Source of the DNA: Wyeomyia smithii
Lineage: Eukaryota; Arthropoda; Insecta; Diptera; Culicidae
Length of the DNA: 64,000 nt
Assembly (NCBI RefSeq): GCF_029784165.1
Contig: NC_073696.1
Coordinates: 175,698,912 to 175,762,911, forward strand
Reading direction: 5' to 3'
Shown: positions 11,124-21,989 of the stretch, one piece after another
Layout of the letters: the number at the start of each line of letters is the position of its first letter
Position numbering within the stretch: position 1 is the first letter of the stretch
The notes under the pieces: generated by a model
Told to the model about the DNA's origin: nothing
Database searches by the model: none
The model's input: only the letters and a program-made list of their open reading frames with translations
Position numbers and translations under genes: made by a program

Positions 11124-13055
11124 GAAATAAACACGATTTCTCTGGCAGATACATTAGTCGACTGTCGAGTGGGATCATCGAATCCAATCTGTTTTTTAAT
11201 CGATTCTGGTTCAGATGTCAATACAATTGGTGGGGATGACTGGATCAAACTTAGATATGAGTTTACCTCGGGATGTGCTAAGCTAGACCTTATCCGTGAA
11301 TTGAGTAATAGCGACCTACGATCCTACGCGTCCAAAAGTCCCATTGCTATTGAATGTGCGTTCAAGGCACTGATTGCAGTAGTAGGAAGCTGTAAACCAG
11401 CGATCATGGCAGAATTTCACGTCATAAACCAAGGTTCTCGCTCTCTCTTAAGCCGGTCTACTGCTAGCGATCTGGGTCTGCTGAAAGTTGGAGTTGACGT
11501 GAACAGCTGCGAGAAAATCAAGCGAAATACGGAGTTCCCCAAAGTTCCTGGAGTCTCGATCAAATTTAGTGTTGATGCGTCTGTTCCGCCAGCTAAAAAT
11601 GCGTACTATAACGTTCCTGCCGCCTACAGGGAAAGCGCAAAAACAAGGCTACGAGAAATGCAAGAACAAGGCATCATCGAACGCGTGAGATCGGCCCCCG
11701 ACTGGATTAGCGGTATGTCGGCAGTAGCTAAGGGTAAAGACGATTTTCGGTTGGTCGTCAACATGCGGGCGCCGAACCGCGCAATCAAAAGGGAATATTA
11801 TCGCTTACCATCTTTGAACGAGATGCGAATTAAACTCAACGGGGCAAAATACTTTGCGAAGCTTGACTTATCAAACGCTTTTTACCACTTGGAACTCGAC
11901 GAGAAATCTAGGGATCTCACGACCTTCCTGACAGAAAACGGAATGTTCCGATTTACTCGCCTGATGTTTGGGGTGAATTGCGCCCCAGAAATTTTTCAGC
12001 GTGAAATGTCGAGGATACTTGGGGGAGTAGACAACATCATTGTATACATTGACGACATTCTCATGTTTGCGAAGAGCCTGGAGCAACTTCGAAAAACGGT
12101 GGCTCACGTATTGAGAATTCTAAGGGAAAACAACCTAACCTTGAATCATGATAAATGCGAATTTGATAAGACCCAGATCAGATGGTTAGGTCACGAGCTG
12201 AGTGAACGTGGATTCAATATCGATGAAGGAAAGATAAAGGATATTCGAAGATTCAGACAGCCTAATACCATCTCCGAACTAAGGAGTTTCTTGGGACTCG
12301 CTTCCTTTGTTAGCCCTTATATCCAAGGGTTCGCAGATATTGCGAGTCCACTGTGGGCTCTTACGAATATTTCAAATACATGGACCTGGAATAAAGAACA
12401 CACGAAAGCTTTTGAACATTTGAAGCATCAAATTGCCCAGTGTACGACATCTCTCGGCTACTTTTCGGACCACGATACAACGATCCTATACACGGATGCC
12501 TCACCTCATGCACTAGGCGCTGTCCTCGTCCAGGATGATAACCAAAATCCCCCCCGCATCATAAGTTTTGCGTCAAAATCGTTGACCTCCACTGGAAAAA
12601 AGTACCCGCAAAACCAGCGCGAAGCTCTAGCTGCGGTATGGGCTGTCGAGCATTTTAGTTACTTCTTATTAGGGCGGCCCTTTACCCTCCGTACCGACGC
12701 ACAAGGATTCACGTTTATATTAAACAGATCCCGAGAAGATACCAAACGAGCGTTGAACCGCGCAGATGGATGGGCCCTTAGGCTGAGCCCATATAATTTT
12801 CAAGTAGAATACATACGGGGTCGAGAAAATATAGCCGACCCGTCTTCTCGGCTCTATGAAGGAAACGATAAGCCATTTGACGAACGGGTTAGTCCATGGG
12901 AGATTGCTTCCCTAGAAGTGAATAAAATCGGATTTTTAACCGAGAAAGAGATTGAGGACGCCACAAAGAAGGATGAGCAACTTATGGAGGTACTTATAAA
13001 TGTGTTGTTCGCTTTTTATGATCAAACTAAAATTCTATACTCGACAGGTTATTGA
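11124..13055 (+). CDS. pol: Pol part 1: protease, reverse transcriptase, RNase H
   Basis: The frame opens directly at the intron 1 acceptor and has no ATG start of its own. Order: aspartic protease with FLIDSGSDVNTIG near the N-terminus; RT with FAKLDLSNAFYHLEL (first catalytic Asp), RLMFGVNCAPEIFQ and the YIDDILMF box; then RNase H with LYTDASPHALGAV, REALAAVWAVEHF and a distal DPSSR. All expected catalytic acids are visible. The enzyme would copy the genomic RNA to DNA inside the particle. If intron 2 is removed the exon ends at 12989; unspliced it stops at 13055. Confidence 0.92.
   Translation, partial: EINTISLADTLVDCRVGSSNPICFLIDSGSDVNTIGGDDWIKLRYEFTSGCAKLDLIRELSNSDLRSYASKSPIAIECAFKALIAVVGSCKPAIMAEFHVINQGSRSLLSRSTASDLGLLKVGVDVNSCEKIKRNTEFPKVPGVSIKFSVDASVPPAKNAYYNVPAAYRESAKTRLREMQEQGIIERVRSAPDWISGMSAVAKGKDDFRLVVNMRAPNRAIKREYYRLPSLNEMRIKLNGAKYFAKLDLSNAFYHLELDEKSRDLTTFLTENGMFRFTRLMFGVNCAPEIFQREMSRILGGVDNIIVYIDDILMFAKSLEQLRKTVAHVLRILRENNLTLNHDKCEFDKTQIRWLGHELSERGFNIDEGKIKDIRRFRQPNTISELRSFLGLASFVSPYIQGFADIASPLWALTNISNTWTWNKEHTKAFEHLKHQIAQCTTSLGYFSDHDTTILYTDASPHALGAVLVQDDNQNPPRIISFASKSLTSTGKKYPQNQREALAAVWAVEHFSYFLLGRPFTLRTDAQGFTFILNRSREDTKRALNRADGWALRLSPYNFQVEYIRGRENIADPSSRLYEGNDKPFDERVSPWEIASLEVNKIGFLTEKEIEDATKKDEQLMEVLINVLFAFYDQTKILYSTGY
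12990..13047 (+). other. Apparent spliceosomal intron 2 (RNase H-integrase junction), phase 0
   Basis: GAG|GTACTT donor, ATACTCGACAG|GTT acceptor, and an ACTAAAA branch-like motif 18 nt before the acceptor. The 58 bp length matches the common small intron size of Diptera. By hand count it is about 29% GC. Removal joins the RNase H frame to the integrase frame without losing or gaining a residue. The two frames overlap over 13000-13055, so a +1 frameshift is an alternative. The residues encoded inside the interval look like noise. Confidence 0.72.
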
Positions 13056-14316
13056 CGCTTTAGAAACCGACGATTGGCCAAGACACTTGAAACAATTCCG
13101 TATTCTGAGTAGCGACTTGTCCATGCGGGGAAATCTGCTGGTTAAAACGGGCCGAGCAACAATACCCGAAAGTCTACGCAAGAAAACCCTGAGCATCGCT
13201 CATGAGGGTCATCCGTCGATCGCGAAATTCAAAAGTATCTTAAGAGAGCGGGTGTGGTGGCCTGGTATGACGAAACATGCGGAAGAATGGGCGAAGTCAT
13301 GCCCTGTTTGCGCAATCAACGGTAAACCCGAGAGGCCAACCCCCATGGCACGAGTATTCGCTCCACATGCGGTATGGGAGACCATCGCCTTAGATTTTAA
13401 TGGCCCTTACTCAAAATTCGGTGGAATATCGGTGCTGGTTATTGTGGACTACCGTTCTAGATATGTAATCGCCAAGCCAGTGAAGTCCACGAGTTTTGAG
13501 AACACTCGAAAGATCTTGGAGGAGGTGTTCGAAAAAGAAGGTTTCCCAGATAACATAAAGTCGGACAACGGTCCCCCCTTCAACGGAGAGGACTATAGGC
13601 AATACTGTCTCGAACGCGGAATAAACGCCATTTTTTCGACACCCTTATACCCCCAGCAAAACGGTCTGGCTGAGAGCTGCATGAAGCTGGTAAACAAAGC
13701 AATGACCGCGGCGGCTACAAGTGGATCAGGCTATGGAGAAGAGTTGGATGCGGCAATTCATGCGTATAACGCTGCAGCACATTCCGTTACAGGTATTCCA
13801 CCAGAAGAGGTGATGACGGGTAGAAAAATTAGACGGGGTCTCCCTCTGATTTATCGCGGGAAAGCAGCCTTCGATGACAACCTGCTTAACGCGAGAGATC
13901 ATAAATCTAAAATAGACGCAAAAGTACGAGAGGACGCACGGCGAGGTGCCCGTCAATGCCGCATTAAGCCAGGGGACACAGTGGTCGTAGAACGACAGGT
14001 CCGTTTAAAAGGGGAGCCAAGGTTCGACCCTCGTAGGTATACGGTGACAGAGGAAAGGAATGGCATGCTGGTTTTGAGCGACGAAAACGGTCAAACCCTA
14101 AAGAGGCATGTATCGCAAACCAGGAAGGTTTACCGTTGGCGACACTCCGAAGATGATGACATTCTTCCAGAATGTTCGGTAGACCAGGACTTTACTCCAC
14201 AGCCATCGCTGGTGGAAAATCCTCAGCCTAGCGTTGCTGAACGCCCAACTCGAGCGAAAAAAACTCCCGAATACTTAAAAAACTACATAAGAGTCGTTGA
14301 GGATGAACCAATATAA
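13048..14316 (+). CDS. pol: Pol part 2: integrase
   Basis: The continuation of pol from the intron 2 acceptor has no initiating ATG. It begins with the linker that normally follows RNase H, then the HHCC zinc-binding domain (AHEGHPSIAKF ... WAKSCPVC). The DDE core follows: ALDFNGPY (first Asp), IKSDNGPPFNG (second Asp) and YPQQNGLAESC (Glu). A basic C-terminal region rich in Arg and Pro ends at the TAA at 14314-14316. Integrase would insert the cDNA, consistent with the 5 bp GACTT duplication. The frame is free of stops. Confidence 0.92.
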   Translation, partial: VIDALETDDWPRHLKQFRILSSDLSMRGNLLVKTGRATIPESLRKKTLSIAHEGHPSIAKFKSILRERVWWPGMTKHAEEWAKSCPVCAINGKPERPTPMARVFAPHAVWETIALDFNGPYSKFGGISVLVIVDYRSRYVIAKPVKSTSFENTRKILEEVFEKEGFPDNIKSDNGPPFNGEDYRQYCLERGINAIFSTPLYPQQNGLAESCMKLVNKAMTAAATSGSGYGEELDAAIHAYNAAAHSVTGIPPEEVMTGRKIRRGLPLIYRGKAAFDDNLLNARDHKSKIDAKVREDARRGARQCRIKPGDTVVVERQVRLKGEPRFDPRRYTVTEERNGMLVLSDENGQTLKRHVSQTRKVYRWRHSEDDDILPECSVDQDFTPQPSLVENPQPSVAERPTRAKKTPEYLKNYIRVVEDEPI

Positions 14317-14399
14317 TATTAAACATGTTGAAGATGCGGTTTTAATCATACAATCGAAAACTTCTTAGATGATTTAGTCCTAAGTTTCCCGTCTTTTTT

Positions 14400-14409
14400 G
14401 GGAGAGGGG
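14400..14409 (+). other. Polypurine tract
   Basis: GGGAGAGGGG lies just upstream of the 3' LTR, preceded by a T-run. It is the plus-strand DNA primer site expected at this place. Confidence 0.8.
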
Positions 14410-14412
14410 TAA

Positions 14413-14695
14413 TGTGTGGATGGGAAATGTAATCCTTCTTTATATCAAACGTATTCTGCACACTATGCGTAGTTGGTCTTATTATATATTAACCTTGGCT
14501 AGGTGACACAGCCCTGCTGCTCTTATTTCGCTCGTCTTTAGCTTTCGTCCAACCCTGCATCGTCCGACCCAATCTCGCACCGTGTTGTCTCTGCCTCTTT
14601 CGCATCCTGACAGTCGTAAAGGTAAGACGTGCGTTCTGCAGTTCAAGAAAGAATCAGCCCAAAATGGCTGGTCTCTTGGTGGCTGAAATTGCACA
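14413..14695 (+). repeat. 3' LTR
   Basis: 283 bp, same orientation and apparently the same sequence as 8491-8773. It is followed by the second GACTT copy at 14696-14700. Confidence 0.93.
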
Positions 14696-14700
14696 GACTT

Positions 14701-15848
14701 GACGTCAAAATCAACTGACGACAAGGCCAAGACATGACTGCTGAAAGGTGAAATATTTTTTTTAGTATCCATGTGGACGACTATACGGTGCTGCCATCTT
14801 AAAAATGAAAATAATGTGTACGAATTTTTAGTTCTCAAACAAGAAAATTTCCAGAAGAATCAAGTATCGGCGCATCAATTAAGCGTACTATCAGAACTTC
14901 CTTATAACCACTATCAGCACCCTCTACAGCCAAGTTTTCCACTTTTGCCGAGGTTAATAAAGTTAATAATTAACGATAAAGCTTCTACAAATATTTCCAC
15001 CAAAAACCAAACGCGAAATTCCTAGGTTGATATGGCAATCATAATAATAACAATAAAACCGCTCTAGAAGCACTTGGAAATTGTCTCATAGTCTATTGGC
15101 AGATGGCATTACTTCTTTAAGAGCGACTTCAAGTCATTGTGCTCTGCTACTAGAAACAATAAATTCAATTTAATTTATCATTGCTTGTCAGCAATCAGAT
15201 TAGCTGAAGTTTATTGTGCTACTTTACACAAACCGTAACATTTGCTTCATATTTATATGAATATGTACCGGGTTTGTTTATTCTGTTCTTTTTAACAACA
15301 ACCAAAAATGTGAGAAAAGATATGTTTATATATGATAAAATAGCGTTGACGAGAGTGTTGTACATAATTTATGTCCTCGCTACTTTCGGAAGTATCTTCT
15401 GCACTACTTTAGATTACAATTTACCAGGGGCATTTTCTGTGATATATGAAGATACTCGAGAATTATAAACGCGACTCCCATGTTACCTAGCTTGCGACAT
15501 ATCAAAATTAAAGTTTTAGTAGAACGAGACCTGAAAATAAATATAACCCCTCAATCTAAACCCCACTCTGACGAGCTGACCAAACTGCTACACCTTTTTC
15601 ATATACAATCTTGAACAGCTCAACGATCGATGACGGACTATGCACGATAAATCGGTTTTGCTCATAGTGTCAATTTTATGAGAATTTAAGTCATCAGATG
15701 GCAGCACTAACCATCGGAAAGTGGTCGTGTTCAAAATGTATGAAAAATCTGGAAGTTAGGTATCTTGTTCTTGTGGAGCACGTAATAAAGGTTCTTGTGG
15801 AAACAAGTAATAAAGGAGCGATTTTTTACGATACTGAAAACGCTGTCT
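14701..15848. other. No recognised gene
   Basis: AT-rich spacer. Plus-strand open frames of 84 codons at 14771 and 15214 have no homology I recognise, and the second lacks an ATG start. I see no other feature. Confidence 0.5.
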
Positions 15849-15849
15849 A

Positions 15850-16657
15850 GGGTATTTGTTTAATTATTCATCTCATTAGGCCGACGTTCACGAAGAACGC
15901 ATGGTGTAAACACCAGATTTACACGAAATTGTTGAACAAATGAACAAAATATGATTACATGCTCTCATAGACTCGCCCATCAATGGAAATTGTGTAAACT
16001 AAGTTGGTTTTATCCTGAGTTTTGTAAAACAAACCATTTTTCACAACATTCCCATACTCATCTCACCTGCTTAATTATTCATCTACCGACGCCCCCATAT
16101 TCATCACACATATTGACCACTTTGTTAAAGAACGTTGCCGCATACCGTGGTAGTAGGTTACCTAGGTATCCACTGTAGTTGTTTATGCACAAATTGGTAG
16201 TCTAGGTATCCACTGCAGTGCTGTCGATTTATGTCAATTATGTTGGAATTATTCAAATTTAAAGCTTGTTTTTAAAAATTTAAGGTGAACATTTTGAAAA
16301 TTAAAGTATTTTTAGTGTAGTGAGTGATTAATACAAAATGTAGTCCGCAAATGATGAAAAAATTTGGTTAGCTGCTGAATGAATAGGTTGTAGCCGTATA
16401 GAGCAATGGGTAGATTTTCTTGGTTAGATGATCGAAATAAATGAGTTTTTAGGTGTAGATACCCGACTTTAATAACAAATTCAGAGATTTTAGGTAAGTT
16501 TTTGAGGATTCTACTTCATGAGATATCTAAAGTGAACAAATAAGAATCCATTCCATGGATTAGTTGATTGGTTTAGTTAGAAAATATGCGTTTTTTCTAG
16601 TTTTCAATTGAGTTTTAGTTTTTTAATTATGGGCTGAGATGAATAATGGAGTTCCCC
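15850..16657 (-). mobile_element. TA-flanked inverted-repeat element, copy 2 (inverted)
   Basis: This is a reverse-oriented relative of 6855-7852. The block ATTCATCTCATTAGGCC then TTCACGAAGAA at the left matches the right end of copy 1. GGGCTGAGATGAATAATGGAG at the right matches its left end. TA flanks both sides (15848-15849 and 16658-16659). It is shorter than copy 1, so internal deletions have occurred. Confidence 0.7.
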
Positions 16658-17301
16658 TATCTGTGTTGCTAACATAAAACAGAGCGAGGGAAAAAATCCG
16701 CGTTCGCGCGTGACTATATAATTTCTGATTTTGCCAATTAAAAAGCACGGAAAGTGAGTATCTAAATTAACCTTATTTTCGATTTTGCGGAAAAAGGGAA
16801 TAAATAACTATAAAAAACTAATTTTTTTGTTTCTCTCAATTCCTTTCATGAAAGAAAAATCTACCCAGTCATTTTCATTGGGGGCCCACATTTTTGTTAC
16901 CGCACCAGGTCCACCAAACCATAGCTACGCCACTGTATGGTTCCAGGCTCAGTGACCGAATATAAGTCCATCGATACAGTCGAAGATGCTGATGAGGCCA
17001 TCCATTTTCCAATAGAATTTTTGTACTCACTCGACCCAGCTGAATGCCTCCGCATCGATTGTTAATCAGAGAACGATCTCCAATCATATTGCTAAGGTAT
17101 CTCGACCCCCCAAAATTTTTCAAGGGAACAACGCTACCGTGAAGCGCCCTAATGCAGTGCGGCTTCTTATTCCGCACACTTAATACTCGGCATTCGCAGA
17201 GTAGATGTTCTGATGTTTCGCTCTGGATGCCACAAAGGCGACATTTATCGTCATCAAGTTTACCTATCTTCTTGAGATGATACTTACTCGGACAGTGCCC
17301 T

Positions 17302-19140
17302 GTGATTAGACTTGTGAATGTCCTCAGGTCTTTCTTATTTAAACTGAGTAGCACGAGGCTCTTCTCACGATTTGGCTCTATGAATCTTTTCGATTGTTGT
17401 AATCCGGTTATGACATCCCAGTTTGCTTTGATAGTCGCTTTCTTCCATTCACCGAGTTCAACTTCTGGAGCGCTCGGGGAGATTCCACAGAAAGATTCTG
17501 GGCCAAGTCAGCCTTCTCAGCAAGTAAGTCAGCCTTCTCGTTTCCTTCGATTCCACAATGACCAGGAACCCAGTACAAGTTAACTTGGTTTTTCATAGCT
17601 AACTGTCGGAGCGACAGGGTGCATTCCCACACAAGTTTAGAGTGGCAGAATGGAGAATTCAGGGCTTTAAGTGCTGACTGACTATCACAGAAAATGCAAA
17701 TATTTGCGTGTCAATAATTTCTTTTCAGTCACGTATTCGTGTATTCTTTGATTGATTCCTGGTCCTGTGAATCCCGCATCCGCGGCACCATTAATTTTAG
17801 AACCGTCTGTGTAAAAGTAAAGTGAGCCGTCCAGAATTGTGGGTCCACCTTGTTGACAACTTTCTCGTTCTATCGAGTCTTCCAGCTTAGTTTCTGGTCA
17901 AGTATGATTCTCAAATATTTGACTTCAGTGGAAAGCTTTATATCGGTGCCTTCCAATCGCAGTTTAGAAGAAAATGTCTTTCCTTTTTCGAGTGAAAGGT
18001 TCGAGTAGTTGTTTTGGAAGGATTTACACTCAACCCCTCTCGCCTGCACCATTGAGACGTGAGATTAAATGCAGTTTGCATTCTATTAGAAATAACGCAG
18101 TCGTGCTTCCCCCTAACTAAAAACACTACGTCGCCTGCAAAACCAATCACTTCGAAGCCTTTTTTGCGATAGAATTCGAAGAAGATCGTCTACGATTAAT
18201 GACCATAACAGGAGAGATAATATCCCTCCTTGAGGGCATCCTTTTGTAGTTTCTCTTGTTAGGGAGGTGCCATCGAGTTTAGCAGTTATTTCGCGGCTTA
18301 TTAGCATGAAGTCCACTCTATTGTGTTCCTGTCTATGCCATGCCTTTTCATGGCTATTTGCATGTGAGACGCATTTTCAAATGCTCCCTCAATATCAAGA
18401 ACGGCTGCCAGGGAAATTTCCTTGGCATGGATGGATTTTTCGATTTTTCCCACTAACATATGTAACGCGTCAGTGGTTGATACGTTGTTTTTGTATGCAA
18501 ATTGAAATTTACTTAATGGATTGGATTTCATGTATACTGTTTTAATATGATGATCGATTAGTTTTTTTTATAATTTTCAAAAAAGATGGAAGTTAAATTC
18601 ATTGGCTTAAAGGTTTTCGGGAGTGTCCCGTTTTCCGGCTTTTGGTATGAAAATAATTCTAGTTTGTCTCCAACTAGATGAAATGTAGTTATTAGTATTG
18701 GGCTCACCTTACACATCTCTAATTGAAATAAACAGTTGCTTGCTCTTATGGAGCATAACTTGCTTTATTCCATCCAATCCCGGAGATTCGTATAGTTGGA
18801 AATTTACCACGATTACGATTTACTGAATTTAGAACAGGTAAGTTCCTGTGATTCAGTCCAAGTCGCATGTGAGCTTAGCTGTTCTTCAGTTTGATCCTGC
18901 ACTTCATCAGCATCCGAATATGATCCTGGGAAGTGATTTTCCATCATAATTTCCAGTGTTTCCTGAGAATCTGTGGTGCACGTACCGTCAGTTTTTCTCA
19001 ATATACCTAAACCGTTAGAATATTCTTTAGACAGGGCTTTTTGCAACCTGGCTGCAGTGGATGTGTTTTCATTGCGTTCACACATCAACTTCCAACTGTT
19101 TCTTCTAGATTTTCTTATTTCGTTGTTGTATTTTGTAAGT
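17302..19140 (-). pseudogene. LOA-like ORF2 remnant: linker, RT, RNase H
   Basis: Coding remnants occur in at least five short frames. The RT catalytic box reads FAGDV, so the second position no longer matches the FADD consensus seen in the younger copy at 37830-40155; that alone would abolish polymerisation. The frame also carries stops near 18140 and 18310. The RNase H motif WVPGHCGIEGNEKAD is well preserved. There is no sign of host use. Confidence 0.8.
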
Positions 19141-19171
19141 GATGTACTATACAGTTCCCAATTACCTGTTA

Positions 19172-21242
19172 CTTACTTCACTTTACTTTACTTTACATTT
19201 AAGGCGACAGACAGATTATCGATCCAGTGCCGAATCCAGAATACGTCGCCATGTCCCTCGGTCTTGGGCTGCTATCCTCCAATCACCCCTAACACCTATT
19301 TCGCGTGCATCCTCGTCGACAGCACACATCCAACGAGTGCGGGGTCTACGCCGAAGTCGACGACCTCTATCGGGATTCCTGCTAAATATAGCCTTCGCTT
19401 GACGCTCATCCGGCACTCTCCCTACATGCCCAGCCCACTGAAGCCTGCCGTGTTTCATCCGCTTGACTATATCCGCCGATTTGTATGCCTGGTACACTTC
19501 ATGGTTCATACGTCTGCGCCAAACACCATTTTCTAGTTGGCCGCCAAGGTTTGAACGCAAAATCCTACGCTCAAAAACATCAAGAGCTCGCCGATCAGCT
19601 TCTTTTAGCGTCCATGATTCATGGCCGTATAGAGCCACCGGAAGAATCAGTGTTTTATAGAGTGCAAGTTTAGTACGGATTTGCAGACTGCGGGACCTTA
19701 GCTGGTTACGTAATCCGTAAAAGGCCATGTTTGTGGCTGCTATCCGCCTCTTTATCTCACGGCTAACCTTGTTGTCACATGTCACTAATGCTCCCAGGTA
19801 AATAAATTCGTCGACTACTTCAAATGTTTCCCAATCTAGCACCACCGCAGCACAAACCTCCGACGGACTACCACGCACTCTGCCAGCCACCATGTATTTC
19901 GTTTTGGCAGAGTTTATGACAAGCCCTAATCTCGCAGCTTCCCTCCTGAGAGGTCCGAAGGCCTCTTCCACAGCTCTACGGTTGATACCAATGATGTCGA
20001 TATCGTCCGCAAAACCGAGAAGCATGTGCGACTTCGTAATGATGGTGCCGCTTCTCTGCATACCAGCCCTCCGTATAGCACCTTCCAATGCGATGTTGAA
20101 CAATAAGTTCGACAGCCCGTCACCCTGCTTCAAACCATCTAACGTCACGAACGAATCCAATATCTCACCGGCTATCCTGACGCTTGATGTAGAACCTTCA
20201 AGGGTGGCACGTATCAGCCTAATCAGCTTTGTTGGGAAGCCATGTTCAACCATAATCTGCCATAACTAATTTCTCTTGACTGACTCGTACGCTGTACTGA
20301 AGTCTATGAACAGATGGTGCGTCTGCAAGTTGTATTCTCGAAATTTATCGAGGATTTGTCGCAAGGTAAACATTTGGTCCGTCGTGGAGCGTCCCCTCGA
20401 AAACCGCATTGGTACTCGCCAACAAAGGTCTCCTGCAACGGCCTCAGTCTGTGGAACAGTATGCGGGAGAGAGTTTTGTACACGGTATTGAGAAGAGTTA
20501 TGCCCCGATAATTGCTACAGTCCAGGCGATGGCCTTTTTTGTAGATCGGGCATATGAGACCCTCCAACCAGTCCGAGGGCAATTCTTCATCAGACCACAC
20601 TCTCAGCATGATCCGATGGATGGCACGGTACAGCTGTTCGCTCCCGACTTTGAAGAGTTCGGCGGGAATGCCGTCCTTCACGGCTACCTTGCAGTTTCTC
20701 AGCTCTTTCACTGCTTTCTTTACCTCGTCCATGGATGGTGGATCCACAGCTTGACCATCATTCTCAATAGTCATCCTGCTCCTTTCGACTCCACTGTTTC
20801 CCTCACCGTTCAACAGCACACTGAAGTGTTCCTTCCAACGCCTGGCCACCTCTGTTTTATCGGTTATCAGGTTCCCCTCCCTATCGTTGCACATGACAGG
20901 GGCTGACACGTTTCGATTCCTGATTCCGTTGACCTTCTTGTAGAAGCTCCTCGCATCGTGCCTGGAGAAGCTTCCTTCCACCTCCGCAAGAATACGCTCC
21001 CAATGCTGTCGTTTCTTCCGGCGATGGAGTCTCTTTTCAGTGGCTCTTGCATCTCGATATCTACCCATGCTCTGACGAGTCACAGCCGTGGCCAACATGT
21101 GACCCCTGGCGCGGTTCTTCTCCTCCGTTACTCGCTGGCACTCAGCATCAAACCACTCATTGGGCGCAGCTGCCGCAGTTGTACCCAACACTTCTCGCGC
21201 TGTAGTGCTGATCGAACTGTGGATGTGCCTCCACTGTTCATT
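19172..21242 (-). mobile_element. RTE-clade (JAM1-like) LINE, 5'-truncated, inserted in the LOA element
   Basis: A 13 bp target duplication, CAATTACCTGTTA, brackets it (19159-19171 and 21243-21255). The left end, which is the 3' end of the element, is a short (GTAAA)n-type tandem tail, the usual RTE terminus, instead of poly(A). Coding parts: a region ending in WLEGLICPIYKKGHRLDCSNYRG, then GLKQGDGLSNLLF, LLGFADDIDIIG, and the C-terminal GHVGRVPDERQAKAIF block. The endonuclease is missing because of 5' truncation. The insertion lies between the endonuclease and RT parts of the LOA copy, so it is younger. Confidence 0.9.
19216..21241 (-). pseudogene. RTE reverse transcriptase pseudogene
   Basis: Two open blocks (21245-20304 and 20253-19216) are separated by damage. 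A frameshift near 20400 derails the FRxGRST-type segment, and an in-frame TAG lies near 20266, just before the block beginning MVEHGFPTKLIRLIR. The RT active site FADD is intact. Translated end to end it cannot give a functional RT. The C-terminal region with WTLKEADRRALDVFERRILR is typical of RTE/JAM1. Confidence 0.85.
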
Positions 21243-21989
21243 CAATTACCTGTTAGGTTCGCTTTATTGAACAGTTTCTAAGTCCTTCTAGGGTCTTATT
21301 CCTCCAAGGTGAACCTTTATTTGACACTCGCGTCTTAATAGGACAACTTTCGTATTATGCACTAATTAGCTTGCTTGTAATTAAATTAGAGCAGGTTTCC
21401 AGCTCACCTTTGGTTTTAATTTCTCTTTCAAAAATATGTTTGTCGATCAAAAGTTTATTGTTGTAGAGATCACATTTGGTTTTACTGGGGTCTCTATAGG
21501 TTTCTAGCAGAATTTCTCCTGCACAGTAATCGAATAGAATTTGCCTGTGATCTGATAGGTAGTGAAATTTCATAAGACATATGCCAATTTTTCATTTTGT
21601 CTGAAAGTTGGTTTCTGGACAAAGTTATATCCAGGACTTCCCTCACGTATAGCGTTTATAACGGTGGATTATTACCATTGTTGCACCCAAGGAAAATTTG
21701 GGGGGGGGGGCTAGCTTTCCTACATTTCATTTTAAAAAAAGTTAAAAAAGAATTAAAATGTGCTTATTTAATAACGCATAAAATAGTATCGTAACAGTAG
21801 GAAAAATCACTCCAATCGGAATTGAATCTCCGAGGATGTATTGAATATCTTGACCACAGCGTCAACGCCAACGTCTTTCAGCAACACTGATTCGATATTG
21901 AGGAGAGCTAGGGGGGCTAGGTCTATCCTTCAGCGTCACTGATCTGTCCGCTTCAGGCTCGCCTTTCTTCTCCAGTCTGGGTTCATCTT

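Larger units (their letters stand above)
8491..14695 (+). mobile_element. Complete Ty3/gypsy-type LTR retrotransposon (6.2 kb)
   Basis: The element has two 283 bp LTRs in the same orientation, a primer binding site, a long leader, gag, a pol encoding protease, RT, RNase H and integrase in that order, a polypurine tract, and a 5 bp duplication. PR-RT-RH-IN order assigns it to Ty3/gypsy (Metaviridae). The RT wording around TTF-L-T-E-x-G-M-F-R-F and MFGVNCAPEIFQ is closest to the Mag lineage, from memory. There is no env. No in-frame stops break the domains, but the coding region lies in three different frames whose junctions look like introns (10963-11123 and 12990-13047). The LTRs look identical by eye, so insertion was recent. 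Confidence 0.93.
16935..21690 (-). mobile_element. Decayed LOA/Lian-like LINE split by an RTE insertion
   Basis: Read leftward from 21690, this non-LTR element shows the C-terminal endonuclease block, an inter-domain region, RT, RNase H and a C-terminal zinc knuckle. Landmarks: REVLDITLS and DHRQILFD (endonuclease, 21355-21690); HFPGS linker near 18900; GCPQGGILS and FAGDVVF (RT, 17900-18550); YWVPGHCGIEGNEKAD (RNase H, near 17500); CRLCGIQSETSEHLLC near 17200. It parallels the better copy at 37830-40155. Many frameshifts and stops make it dead. Its 3' end runs into a CAGTGGCGTAGCTA-type repeat near 16935. Confidence 0.82.

Noticed and set aside
11871..12107. Antisense frames within gag, pol and LINE ORFs
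   Set aside because: Shadows of strongly coding sense frames with intact catalytic motifs.
12981..13055. +1 ribosomal frameshift as the sole explanation for the RNase H-integrase junction
   Set aside because: Formally possible over the 56 bp overlap, but the AT-rich segment with donor, branch-like motif, acceptor and exact phase-0 join fits a small intron better. Kept as the alternative.
14317..14412. Search for an env gene in the LTR element
   Set aside because: Only 96 bp separate the integrase stop from the 3' LTR; there is no room for env.
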